Source of the DNA: Luteipulveratus mongoliensis
GTDB taxonomy: Bacteria; Actinomycetota; Actinomycetes; Actinomycetales; Dermatophilaceae
Assembly (NCBI RefSeq): GCF_001190945.1
Contig: NZ_CP011112.1
Location: 744,001-808,000, forward strand
Direction: 5' to 3'
DNA: 64,000 nucleotides
The stretch's first letter is position 1. Every line of letters begins with the position of its first letter. Under the pieces are notes generated by a model. It saw only the letters and a list, made by a program, of their open reading frames with translations. It searched no databases and had not been told where the DNA came from. This document shows, piece after piece, positions 34,067 through 42,277 of this stretch. The translations under genes were made by a program, and so were the position numbers.

Positions 34067-35293
34067 TCAGGCGGGGCCACCTGACGCCGCCCAGGCACCC
34101 ATCGGCTCGGCCAGCACCGGCTGTACCTCGGTCGTCGCCTCGACGATGCGGAACCCGCGCGCCTCGTAGTTCGCCAGCGCCCTCGGCCCGTCGAGCGTGC
34201 AGGTGTGCACCCACACTCGCCCGACGGGTGGCATCGCGTGCCGTGATGCGAGAGACCAGGCCCGCTCGATGCCGTACGCCAGCAGCGGCCCTCCCAGGCC
34301 CTGCCCGATGGCCCACTCCATGAGCCCGAAGTAGCGGATCTCGACCGAGGTCGCGTCCTTGCCGGGCACCGCGGCCAGCTGGACGTAGCCCGCTGGCGCG
34401 CCCCCGACGTACGCGATGTGCAGCTCGGAGCCGGGCTCGGCGAGCTCGTCGGCCCAGCGGGAGCGTGGCCAGGCGAGGCGGTCGGTCCACTGCCACGGGC
34501 CGCCGACGGTGGCGTAGAGCCAGCGCACCAGCTCGGGCGTCGCGCCGGTCGCATGCTCGATCCGTACGCCGGACGGCAGCTCACGGGACGGCCACAGGTC
34601 CGTGGATTCGGTCTGCTCGAGCGTCGTCGTGGTCACCTCAGCGGTCAGAGCCGACTCCGAAACGCTCGGCAGGCCGAGTGCGTCGAACGCCTCCGTGCCG
34701 ACCCGAATCACTTCTGCAGCAACGCTTTTCGGGCGGCGGCGGCCGCCGAGCGCGCTGCGATGAACGGTTGCGGTCATCGCGCGGTTTACTCCCATCAGGG
34801 AGTGGGCCAGCACCCAAGCCGGCGAGGCCTCAAGGTCGCTGGTCTCGCTGATCGCGTCGGCGAGTGCGTGGGTCGCGCGGTCCTGGTCGTGCCGTTCGCG
34901 GGCCTGCAGCGTGGGGCTCGCCGCAATCACGGCGGCGATCTGAGCCACTCGGTCCATCGCCTCCGGGCCGGCGCCGTTCAAGGCGCCCCGGGGTCGCAGC
35001 AGGAACGAGCGGAACGCGTCGGCCGGGCTCGTCCCGGCCGGCCGGCGGCGTACGGCATCGACGAGAGCCTCCTCGTAGGACGCGACGCCGTCGTAGACGA
35101 GGTCTTCCTTGCTGCGGAAGTAGTTGAAGACCGTGGCTGTCGAGACGTCCGCCGCCTCGGCGACCTCGGCGACCGGGACCTGCTCGAAGCCGCGCTCGGC
35201 GAACAGCTGGACGGCGGTGGCTGCGATGCGCTCGCGGGTCTGCTGCTTCTTGCGCTCGCGCAGACCGAGCGGGCGGTCCTCGTCGGTGCTCAT
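34067..35293 (-). CDS. TetR regulator fused to a GNAT acetyltransferase
   Basis: A single uninterrupted 408-residue frame. Residues about 15-200 form a TetR regulator (RERIAATAVQLFAERGFEQVPVAEVAEAADVSTATVFNYF; actinobacterial C-terminal TetR part). Residues about 240-400 form a GNAT domain with the acetyl-CoA loop GQGLGGPLLAYGIERAW and VWVHTCTLDGPRALANYEARGFRIV. The GNAT part resembles the separate GNAT at 47376. It diverges from a membrane protein gene; an 18-bp palindrome at 35323-35340 is the likely operator. The GNAT domain may sense acetyl-CoA or act as an unrelated enzyme. Confidence 0.9.
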   Translation of the reverse strand: MSTDEDRPLGLRERKKQQTRERIAATAVQLFAERGFEQVPVAEVAEAADVSTATVFNYFRSKEDLVYDGVASYEEALVDAVRRRPAGTSPADAFRSFLLRPRGALNGAGPEAMDRVAQIAAVIAASPTLQARERHDQDRATHALADAISETSDLEASPAWVLAHSLMGVNRAMTATVHRSALGGRRRPKSVAAEVIRVGTEAFDALGLPSVSESALTAEVTTTTLEQTESTDLWPSRELPSGVRIEHATGATPELVRWLYATVGGPWQWTDRLAWPRSRWADELAEPGSELHIAYVGGAPAGYVQLAAVPGKDATSVEIRYFGLMEWAIGQGLGGPLLAYGIERAWSLASRHAMPPVGRVWVHTCTLDGPRALANYEARGFRIVEATTEVQPVLAEPMGAWAASGGPA

Positions 35294-35322
35294 GTCGTCA
35301 GGTTAGCCGTTGACTTTGGTCC

Positions 35323-35340
35323 GACTCAAATATTAGAGTC
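35323..35340. promoter_or_regulatory. Palindromic operator between TetR-GNAT and a membrane protein
   Basis: GACTCAAATATTAGAGTC, symmetric except one base pair (positions 6 and 13). It follows a -35-like TTGACT at 35310-35315 and covers the expected -10, so a bound TetR-GNAT protein would block both divergent genes. Confidence 0.72.
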
Positions 35341-35377
35341 ACTACAAAATTATGGTGACGAGGACAAGGAGAAGTCG

Positions 35378-36028
35378 ATGAGACCCACAGTGCGACGCGA
35401 CCGAGGCGCCCTCTCGGGTGCCCTGAGCGGTCTGGCCTTCGTGGTCGCGATCGGCGGCGCGAGTCGGCTGGCCAAGGGCCCGTTCCCGCGGCCCGGCTCG
35501 ACGCCGCAGGAGATCCGGACCTACTACGACGAGAGCAGGACGGCGGCCCGCTTCAGCACCGCCTGGCAGGCCGTGGCCGTCCTCGCCCAGGCCCGCTTCA
35601 CGGCGTCGGTGGCGCAGCTGGCTGCGCAGCACGCTCCGCGATCCGGACCGCTGCGGACGGCCGCCGTCATCAGCGGGAGCGCAGCAGCTTTGTGCCTGGC
35701 GGCGTCGGCCGCGACGCAGAGCACGCTGACCATGCCGATCGAGCGTGACGACGCCGCGATCCTCGACACTACGCGGCGCGTCTTCGTCGCGGGTGGGCCG
35801 GTGCACGGCGTCGCGTACGGCGTCTTCACCGCAGTCCTCGCGGCCGCGGCGAGCGATGCGGGCGTCATCGGGCCGGCTGCCACGCGGGTCGGCTGGGCAT
35901 CCGCGGCGGCCAGTCTCGCGTCGCCGGCGTACTTCCGTTGGGAGCAGGCCGGCTGGTTGATCCCGATCGGCCGGTTCTCCGGCTACGCCGTCAGCGGCAT
36001 CGTCGGCGCCCGCCTCGCGCGTCGATGA
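35378..36028 (+). CDS. Membrane protein of unknown function
   Basis: A 216-residue protein with about four hydrophobic segments (LSGLAFVVAIGGA; AAVISGSAAALCLAASAAT; GVAYGVFTAVLAAAAS; IGRFSGYAVSGIVGARLAR). No family recognised. ATG 35378 follows AAGGAGAAG. Divergent from the TetR-GNAT gene and probably its target. A hairpin repeat begins 18 nt after its stop. Confidence 0.7.
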   Translation: MRPTVRRDRGALSGALSGLAFVVAIGGASRLAKGPFPRPGSTPQEIRTYYDESRTAARFSTAWQAVAVLAQARFTASVAQLAAQHAPRSGPLRTAAVISGSAAALCLAASAATQSTLTMPIERDDAAILDTTRRVFVAGGPVHGVAYGVFTAVLAAAASDAGVIGPAATRVGWASAAASLASPAYFRWEQAGWLIPIGRFSGYAVSGIVGARLARR

Positions 36029-36045
36029 ACGGCCCGATCGCAGTA

Positions 36046-36117
36046 GCAAAGTGACTCGCTACCTCTCAGGTGGCTCCCCTCGAGGGGAGACGTTTGCGAG
36101 TTGGCGAGTCACTTTGC
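36046..36117. repeat. Long hairpin repeat, family A copy 2
   Basis: GCAAAGTGACTCGC (36046-36059) is a perfect inverted repeat of 36104-36117; an inner palindrome CTCCCCTCGAGGGGAG lies at about 36074-36089. Same arms as 9992-10067. It probably terminates the membrane protein gene. Confidence 0.85.
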
Positions 36118-36147
36118 GGTCGCGAACGGCGTGCTGGCTGCCGGGGC

Positions 36148-36178
36148 TTGACCTCAACCATTGTTGAACTTCTAGCGT
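36148..36178 (+). promoter_or_regulatory. MerR/SoxR-type promoter with 19-bp spacer and leaderless start
   Basis: -35 TTGACC (36148-36153), a 19-bp spacer, -10 TAGCGT (36173-36178). The spacer holds TCAAC-N4-GTTGA (36154-36167), like the core of SoxR boxes (CCTCAA...TTGAGG). The ATG begins 7 nt after the -10, so the mRNA is probably leaderless. A 19-bp spacer is the hallmark of MerR-activated promoters, and a MerR gene ends this operon. Confidence 0.72.
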
Positions 36179-36185
36179 CGCTGTC

Positions 36186-36752
36186 ATGAGCGACAACAAG
36201 CTACGAATTGCCTTGCTGGTCGGGAGCGTTCGATCGGGTCGGATGGCCGACCCCCTCGTGCGCTGGCTGCGTCAGGCGATCGCGGCCGAGACCTGGATCG
36301 ATCTCGACGTCATCGACCTCGCCACCGTGGACCTGCCTCAGGTCGACCTCGTGCCCGGCAACAGCGAGAGCCCGATCGCCGAACGCCTAGCAGTGGCAGA
36401 CGGATTCATCGTCCTCACTCCCGAGTACAACCACAGCTTCCCCGCCTCCCTCAAGAACGCCATCGACTGGCACTACACCGAGTGGACGCGCAAGCCGGTG
36501 ACCTTCGTGTCGTACGGCGCGGGCTCGGGCGGGCTGCGCGCCGTCGAGCAGCTGCGGCTCATCTTCCCCGAGCTGCAGTCGATGACCACCCGCAATGTCG
36601 TGGGCATCACCGCACCGTGGAACCACCTCGAGGACGGGCTCTTCGTCGCGCCGGACAGCGTGATCGGCGCGCTCGACGCCACCCTGGCCGAACTCCACTG
36701 GTGGGCAACCGCATTGCGCGCCGCCCGGCGACCTGAGCCGGTCCCGGCATGA
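36186..36752 (+). CDS. NADPH-dependent FMN reductase, first gene of a MerR operon
   Basis: A 188-residue flavodoxin-fold protein: GSVRSGRMADP loop, LTPEYNHSFPASLKNAIDW and YGAGSGGLRAVEQLR. Probably reduces quinones or redox-cycling compounds with NADPH. It overlaps the next gene by four bases (ATGA). The promoter suggests redox or drug-responsive control. Confidence 0.9.
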   Translation: MSDNKLRIALLVGSVRSGRMADPLVRWLRQAIAAETWIDLDVIDLATVDLPQVDLVPGNSESPIAERLAVADGFIVLTPEYNHSFPASLKNAIDWHYTEWTRKPVTFVSYGAGSGGLRAVEQLRLIFPELQSMTTRNVVGITAPWNHLEDGLFVAPDSVIGALDATLAELHWWATALRAARRPEPVPA

Positions 36753-38230
36753 GCGCCGCCGCGGCGACCCGGGCAGCGGAGATCGCTCCACGGATCTCCC
36801 AGCGCACCCGACTCGGTCTGGCGCTCGGGCTGGGAGGGCTGTGCGTCGTCCTCGACACCACCATCGCGGTCGTCGCCGTGCCAGCCCTGATGCGTGAGTT
36901 CAACGCACCGCTGGCCACGATGCAGTGGACGACCACGGCCTACCTCCTGGCGCTGGTCACCACGCTCCCGCTCGCGGCACGACTCAGCACGAGGTACGGC
37001 GCCCGTCGGGTCTACGTCAGCGCGATCCTCGTCTTCGGGCTGGCTTCCGCGCTCGCGGGCCTGGCCAGTGGTCCGGCCACGCTCATCGCGGCGCGCGTGC
37101 TGCAAGGTCTGGGCGGCGGCCTGCTGAACCCGGTCGGCATGATCCTGGTGATGCGCGGCGTACCCGCTCACGAGCGGGGCCGGGTCACCAGCCTCCTGGG
37201 GCTGCCCGTGCTCGTCGGGCCGCTGTGTGGGCCGATCCTGTCGGGCTGGCTGATCGACAGCTGGTCCTGGCGGGCGATCTTCTTCATCACCGTGCCGCCC
37301 GCGCTGGTGGCTGCAGCCCTCGTCCGGCACTGGGCACCCCGCGACGAGCCGGGAGACCGCGAGCCGCTGGACGTGGTCGGCCTCGGCCTCCTCCTGCCGG
37401 GTGCGACGGTGTCGGTGTTCGGTCTCGGCGAGGCGAGCTTCTCTCCCGTCGCGCGCATCGCACTCATGGTGTTGGGCGTCGCGCTGCTGACCGCATTCGT
37501 CCTGCGATCCCGACGAGTTGCCGCGCCATTGCTGCGAGTTCGACTTCTGTGGCGACCGAGCATCGCAATCAACGTGAGCGTCCTCGTGCTCTTCGGCGCG
37601 GCCTACTTCGGCTCGATGCTCCTGATGCCGACTTACGTCCAGGTCATCCGTGGCGACTCGGCTCTGATGGCCGGCACCATGGCGATCCCAGCCGCACTCG
37701 CGACCGGCGTGAGCCTGCAGATCTGCACACGGCTCGTCGACCGGGTCGCGCCCTGGCGGGTGGTCACGGTGGGGCTGTCGATGGCACTGGCCGGCTCCAT
37801 CGGGACGGTTCTCGTCCTCCGGGCAGACACGTCGTACGCCGTCCTCATGGCTCTCGCTGCCCTCACTGGTGCCGGGAGCGGCGGGGTGATCATGCCCGGC
37901 ATGACTGCCGCCATGCGGGAGCTGAACGGGCCGGACCTCGCCTCGGGATCATCGGTGATGGGCCTGGCCCAGCAGCTGGCCTCGGCGGTCGGGACTGCGG
38001 GGATCACTGCGCTACTGGCGGCGGCGATCGCGTGGCAGGTGCCGGGACTCGACGGTGGGCTGGAGGCCGTGAGCCGGATGGCACCGGGCGCCCGCGCGGC
38101 CCTGGCGCCCGACCTGGTGGCCGGTCAGCGCATCGCCCAGCTGGCCGCAGTCGTCCTGATCGCCGTCGCCCTGGTCGTCGCGACGACCCTCATGCGTACC
38201 TCGTCGGACCGGAAGCAAGGTGAGCAGTGA
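36749..38230 (+). CDS. DHA2-type MFS exporter of the MerR operon
   Basis: A 493-residue, about 14-helix exporter: LCVVLDTTIAVVAVPALMREF in TM1, ARVLQGLGGGLLNPVGMI and VLVGPLCGPILSGWLIDSWSW. Likely drug or dye export coupled with the upstream reductase. Its TGA overlaps the ATG of the MerR gene, so the operon is tightly coupled. Confidence 0.9.
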   Translation: MSAAAATRAAEIAPRISQRTRLGLALGLGGLCVVLDTTIAVVAVPALMREFNAPLATMQWTTTAYLLALVTTLPLAARLSTRYGARRVYVSAILVFGLASALAGLASGPATLIAARVLQGLGGGLLNPVGMILVMRGVPAHERGRVTSLLGLPVLVGPLCGPILSGWLIDSWSWRAIFFITVPPALVAAALVRHWAPRDEPGDREPLDVVGLGLLLPGATVSVFGLGEASFSPVARIALMVLGVALLTAFVLRSRRVAAPLLRVRLLWRPSIAINVSVLVLFGAAYFGSMLLMPTYVQVIRGDSALMAGTMAIPAALATGVSLQICTRLVDRVAPWRVVTVGLSMALAGSIGTVLVLRADTSYAVLMALAALTGAGSGGVIMPGMTAAMRELNGPDLASGSSVMGLAQQLASAVGTAGITALLAAAIAWQVPGLDGGLEAVSRMAPGARAALAPDLVAGQRIAQLAAVVLIAVALVVATTLMRTSSDRKQGEQ

Positions 38231-38649
38231 TGACCACAGAGACCCTCGAGCGGGACCTGACCGTCAGCGAGGTGGCTGAGGGGGCGGAGGTGAGTATCTC
38301 GGCCGTGCGGTTCTACGAGAAGCACGGACTGGTCAGTGCCTCGCGGACCAGCGGCAACCAGCGCCGGTTCGACCGCGCGGCGCCGTGTCGCATCCGCGTC
38401 GCGCGGGTCGCCCAACGCATCGGCATGACGGTCGGCGAGATCCGCGAGCTGCTGGCGCTGCTGCCTGAAGGCGAAGCGCCCCAGCCCGAGCACTGGGTCG
38501 CGCTCTACGACGCGATCCTCGACGAGGGTCAGCGCCGAGTGCGCATCTTGCAGCGCGCGATGTCGGACATCATGACCGGCGGCAAGCTGTGCGAGGTGCC
38601 CGTCAACGACGCAGAGCCGACGCCGCGACGCGTCGTACCAGCTCGCTGA
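38230..38649 (+). CDS. SoxR-like MerR regulator lacking the [2Fe-2S] cysteines
   Basis: A 139-residue MerR protein whose HTH (DLTVSEVAEGAEVSISAVRFYEKHGLV, RTSGNQRRFDR) and VAQRIGMTVGEIRELLALLPEG are SoxR-like. Where SoxR has the CxxCxC-x5-C iron-sulphur motif after the dimer helix, this protein has MTGGKLCEVPVND with one Cys only. It may therefore sense a ligand rather than redox state. ATG 38230 overlaps the MFS stop; a GTG stands one codon earlier. Its 3' end overlaps the converging lysG by 47 bp. Confidence 0.85.
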   Translation: MTTETLERDLTVSEVAEGAEVSISAVRFYEKHGLVSASRTSGNQRRFDRAAPCRIRVARVAQRIGMTVGEIRELLALLPEGEAPQPEHWVALYDAILDEGQRRVRILQRAMSDIMTGGKLCEVPVNDAEPTPRRVVPAR

Positions 38650-39475
38650 TCCGCTCGACGCGGTCCGACTGCAGCCGCCAGCGCTGCCAGTAGAGCGGGA
38701 CGTCAACCCGGGATCGGGTGCCGAGCCGCACCAGCCGCCCGGTCCCGAGATCGTCGCCCAGCTGCTCCTCGGGCACCGCGCCCCAGCCCAGCCCCGCGTG
38801 CACGGCGGCGAGGAAGCCTTCGGAGGAGGGTACGAGATGGGTCGGCGGAGTGCGCGTCGCGCCGTGGTGGTCGAGCAGCCTCTGCTGCAGGTCGTCCTTG
38901 GCGTTGAAGCGCACCGTCGGCATCGCGGACCAGTCGACACCGCGGCCCTTCGCGAATGCGGCCGCCAGTTCGGGTGTCGCGACCGGAACGTAGCGCATCC
39001 GACCGACCTGTTCGACCGAGCAGCCTTGAACCGCAACGGGATCCGAAGTCACGGCGCCGATCACGGAGCCGGATCGCAGTAGCTCGGACGAGTGGGCCTC
39101 GTCCTCGACGTGGAGGCGCACCACGGTGTCGGTCCAGGCCGCGCACCCCTCCAGCACGCCGACGAACCAGGTGGCCAGTGAGTCCGCATTGACCGCGAGC
39201 GGCAGGTCGACGCGCGCTGCCGGATCCGAGCTGAGGACTCCCTCCGCCTCCTCATCCAGCAGCTGGCGTTGCCGAGCCAGGCGGACGAGGACGGCGCCGC
39301 TGTCGGTGGGCGTGCACGGTGTCGTACGACGGATGACGACGTGCCCGACCTCGGACTCGAGCGCGCGGACCCGCTGACTGACCGCGGACGGTGTCACCGA
39401 CAGCGCTCTGGCCGCCGCCTCGAACGTCCCGTGGTCGACGATCGCCAGCAGGGCTTTCAGGTGGTCGTCCTTCAT
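38603..39475 (-). CDS. lysG: LysR-family regulator of lysine/arginine export (LysG/ArgP type)
   Basis: A 290-residue LysR protein: N-terminal wHTH LLAIVDHGTFEAAARALSVTPSAVSQRVRALE, then the effector domain (GLGWGAVPEEQLG). Sequence and divergent placement beside lysE are those of LysG, which turns on lysE when Lys, Arg or His builds up. Its end overlaps the MerR gene. Confidence 0.92.
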   Translation of the reverse strand: MKDDHLKALLAIVDHGTFEAAARALSVTPSAVSQRVRALESEVGHVVIRRTTPCTPTDSGAVLVRLARQRQLLDEEAEGVLSSDPAARVDLPLAVNADSLATWFVGVLEGCAAWTDTVVRLHVEDEAHSSELLRSGSVIGAVTSDPVAVQGCSVEQVGRMRYVPVATPELAAAFAKGRGVDWSAMPTVRFNAKDDLQQRLLDHHGATRTPPTHLVPSSEGFLAAVHAGLGWGAVPEEQLGDDLGTGRLVRLGTRSRVDVPLYWQRWRLQSDRVERISELVRRVAASALRR

Positions 39476-39532
39476 GAAGGCAGACTAATGATCCCCTAAA
39501 AACATTCGCTTCCCTACATCACGAGACCGGCC

Positions 39533-39545
39533 TAGCGTCGCTGTC
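39533..39545 (+). promoter_or_regulatory. -10 box and leaderless start of lysE
   Basis: TAGCGT (39533-39538) stands 7 nt before GTG 39546. The stretch CTAGCGTCGCTGTC is identical to that before the FMN reductase at 36172-36185. The lysG/lysE intergenic region is only 70 bp. Confidence 0.55.
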
Positions 39546-40145
39546 GTGACTGCCTCCCTGGCCGGCCTGCTGACCGGCCTCACCCTCATCATCGCCATCG
39601 GTGCCCAGAACGCGTTCGTGCTGCGGCAGGGCCTGATGCGCGCACACGTGGGGCTGGTCGTCACGATCTGCGCGGTGGCGGACGCGCTGCTGATCACCGC
39701 CGGTGTCGCAGGAGTAGGGGCGCTGGTCCGGGACCACCCGACCGCCCTGGACGTCCTGCGATGGGTCGGAGCTGCCTACCTGGCCGCTTATGGCCTCATG
39801 TCGCTGTGGCGCGCCCGACGACCGTCAGCGATGACGCCCGCGGACGGCAACGGGCGCAGTCGTACGGCGGTGGCCGCCACCACGCTCGCGCTCACGTTCC
39901 TCAACCCGCACGTCTATCTCGACACGGTGCTCATGCTGGGCTCGATCGCCAACCAGCACGGGTCGACCGGCCGGTGGTGGTTCGCGGGCGGTGCGGCGCT
40001 CGGGAGCGTGCTGTGGTTCTCAGCGCTGGGCTACGGCGCCCGCGCGGCTTCGCGGCTCGCTGCCCGCCCCAGCACGTGGCGCGTGCTCGATCTCGTGATC
40101 GGGCTGGTGATGCTGGCGCTCGCGCTCAAGCTGCTCACGACGTAG
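39546..40145 (+). CDS. lysE: LysE-family basic amino acid exporter
   Basis: A 199-residue, six-helix exporter with the family's start LLTGLTLIIAIGAQNAFVLRQGL and the conserved TFLNPHVYLDTVLMLGS. It exports L-lysine and/or L-arginine to prevent toxic build-up. GTG 39546, divergent from lysG. Its last 126 bp overlap the PAP2 gene on the opposite strand. Confidence 0.93.
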   Translation: MTASLAGLLTGLTLIIAIGAQNAFVLRQGLMRAHVGLVVTICAVADALLITAGVAGVGALVRDHPTALDVLRWVGAAYLAAYGLMSLWRARRPSAMTPADGNGRSRTAVAATTLALTFLNPHVYLDTVLMLGSIANQHGSTGRWWFAGGAALGSVLWFSALGYGARAASRLAARPSTWRVLDLVIGLVMLALALKLLTT

Positions 40146-40970
40146 CTCCTCATGCCGTAGCCGGCGACGCTCGCGGGTCGCTGAGCTCCAGGCGTAGGTC
40201 ACTCCGAGCGCGACGAGCAGCAGGGCGACTCCGGCGAGAACATCGAGCACGTAGTGGTTGCCGGTGGCGATGACGTCGGCGGCGGTCGCTGCCGGGTAGA
40301 GCCAGGCGAGATGAGCCGCCCAGCGGTGCGAACGGCGTAGGCACCACCAGATCGCGAAGGCGCACCAGCACGACCACGCCATGTGCAGGCTCGGCATGGC
40401 GGCGTAGAGGTTGGCCGAGTTGCCGGAGTCACGTGACGTGGCACCGCCGAGGATGTCGTGCACCGCGATGAGGTCAGTGATGCCGTGCATCGCGAACCGC
40501 GGTGGCGCCACAGCGAACAGCCAGAACACCGGAAGGCTGAGCACCGTCGTGATGACCAGCGTGCGGCGCAGATGCAGATAGTGCTGCGACCGACGCAAGA
40601 ACACCCAGGCGAGCACGACGGGTGTGACGAAAAGGACGGCGGCGTAGTAGTAGCCCGCAATATGCGTGAGGAACAGATGGTCGGACAGCCACCGATTGAC
40701 CGGCACCTCGAAGTCGAGACGAAGCGTCTGCTCGAGGCGCTGCAGGGACACGGCGTGCGACGCGGCGTCCTGGTGGCTCTCGCCCAGATGCGCCTGAATG
40801 ACGGAGAACGACACGTAGCCGAGCACGAGCATCAGCAGCTCCGGCACGAGGGCAGGACGGGATAGCGCACGCAGCAGGATGGGTCGTCTGCGTGCGACGC
40901 GTGCCGGTGTCTGAGCGCCGCGGACTGTGGCTTCCGCGGCAGACCGGCTGCTCGTCTCCAGTGCCGTCAT
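40020..40970 (-). CDS. PAP2-superfamily phosphatase/transferase (Aur1-like)
   Basis: A 316-residue membrane protein with about six helices. PAP2 motifs: PSLHMAWS (S194-H196) and GNHYVLDVLAG (H239, D243), as in the PAP2_3/inositol-phosphorylceramide-synthase group. Likely acts on lipid phosphates or polyprenol intermediates. The Arg/Glu-rich tail (RERRRLRHEELRREQLERER) is read from the antisense of lysE; an earlier native stop may have been lost. Same strand as the FAD reductase at 41108. Confidence 0.85.
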   Translation of the reverse strand: MTALETSSRSAAEATVRGAQTPARVARRRPILLRALSRPALVPELLMLVLGYVSFSVIQAHLGESHQDAASHAVSLQRLEQTLRLDFEVPVNRWLSDHLFLTHIAGYYYAAVLFVTPVVLAWVFLRRSQHYLHLRRTLVITTVLSLPVFWLFAVAPPRFAMHGITDLIAVHDILGGATSRDSGNSANLYAAMPSLHMAWSCWCAFAIWWCLRRSHRWAAHLAWLYPAATAADVIATGNHYVLDVLAGVALLLVALGVTYAWSSATRERRRLRHEELRREQLERERQHHQPDHEIEHAPRAGAGSEPRSRAGAVAQR

Positions 40971-41107
40971 GTGTTCATCACCAAGATTCCCCGAATTTCA
41001 GTGGTGTGACCCGAATATTTGCAGGTTAGAACGGCCCAGTGCGAGCGGCATCCCGATAAAGGATGAGTTTCCTGCGGAAGAACCCCTACCTGGGTATGAC
41101 CAGTGGG

Positions 41108-42277
41108 TCATCTCAGGGTGGCGACGACCCTCGCGAGGCCCGCTACGGTCCAGCGGGCGCGGCGCCGATCGAGCAGTCGCTGCACGGTCTGCGGACCGGT
41201 CGTGACCCGGCAGAACGCACGCCAGCCCCACGGGCCGGTCGTCAGGCAACGGAAGAACAGGCCAGGGCTGCGCTCGAACGCCGCAAGCAGGGTGGCGCCC
41301 GCCGCCATCTCGCGTCCCAGGCCGTGCTCGATCTCGTTTCGGTACGACGACTGCGCGGCAGCCGTCGAGCCGCCGGTCACGCTCGCACCACCTGCGACGG
41401 AGCCCGCGAGCAGACCGGACCGGACGGCGTACGAGATGCCCTCGCGAGTCCAGGGCTCGAGGAGGCCGGCAGCGTCCCCGGCGAGGAGAACGCGACCGCG
41501 TCCGAGAGGTGAGTCGGGCGTACGGCAGCGAGTGAGGTGGCCCGACGAACGCACCTCAGGGAGTCCCGAAAGGCGTTGCTGCTCAATGAAACTCGACAGA
41601 TAGGCGCGAGTCTGCTCGGGCTGGCCCTTGGCCATGATGACGCCGACGGTGAGGAGGCCGTCCTTGGGGAAGACCCAGGCGTACGACCCTGGGTGCGGGC
41701 CGAAGTCGATGGCGATGCGATGGTCCCAGTCCGCAGCGGGACCTGCGTCGAGCTCGACCTCCAGCCCGAGGTCGGTCTGCCTCACCTCGACGCCGACGTG
41801 GCGTCCGAGACGCGAGGCGCTCCCGTCCGCGCCGATGACCCACCGCGCGCGAACCGGCCCCGCGCTCGTGCGGAGCGTCACCAGGTCGCCGGTCTCCTCG
41901 ACGGCGGTCACCGTGACGCCCTGCCGCACGTCCGCGCCGGCGGTCGCGGCAGCGTGGAGGAGGCGGTCGTCGAGATCCGTGCGGTTGACCAGGCGGAGGA
42001 CCGTGCGGTCGGCGGACCGAGTCGTGGTGCGGCGGCCGGCGAGCGTGAACGTGGCCCGGTGGATGTTTTGCTGCACCGGGAGGTCGAAGTCGTCGGGCAG
42101 ATGGGCCAAAGTCGGCCCGATCAGCCCTCCACCGCACGTCTTGTAGCGAGGGAACTGGGCCCGATCCAGCACCAGAGTGCGAGCGCCGGCCTGGGCCGCA
42201 GCACGGGCTGCGCTGCTCCCTGCGGGTCCGGCACCCACCACGACGACGTCGTACGTCTCCTGGTCGAACGCGTGCAC
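41108..42277 (-). CDS. Geranylgeranyl-reductase-family FAD oxidoreductase
   Basis: A 389-residue flavoprotein from GTG 42277 (HAFDQETYDVVVVGAGPAGS). FAD motifs: GAGPAGSSAAR, WVIGADGSASRLGR and LAGDAAGLLEPWTREGISYAV; the conserved PRYKTCGGG loop is present. Group members reduce isoprenoid double bonds of quinones, lipids or chlorophyll precursors. A TACGAT box 10 nt before the GTG suggests a leaderless mRNA; ATG 42340 is the alternative. Confidence 0.9.
   Translation of the reverse strand: MHAFDQETYDVVVVGAGPAGSSAARAAAQAGARTLVLDRAQFPRYKTCGGGLIGPTLAHLPDDFDLPVQQNIHRATFTLAGRRTTTRSADRTVLRLVNRTDLDDRLLHAAATAGADVRQGVTVTAVEETGDLVTLRTSAGPVRARWVIGADGSASRLGRHVGVEVRQTDLGLEVELDAGPAADWDHRIAIDFGPHPGSYAWVFPKDGLLTVGVIMAKGQPEQTRAYLSSFIEQQRLSGLPEVRSSGHLTRCRTPDSPLGRGRVLLAGDAAGLLEPWTREGISYAVRSGLLAGSVAGGASVTGGSTAAAQSSYRNEIEHGLGREMAAGATLLAAFERSPGLFFRCLTTGPWGWRAFCRVTTGPQTVQRLLDRRRARWTVAGLARVVATLR

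Noticed and set aside
34418-35377. N-terminal extension of the membrane protein gene to 34418
   Set aside because: It would run antisense through the TetR-GNAT gene; the ATG at 35378 has a good ribosome site.
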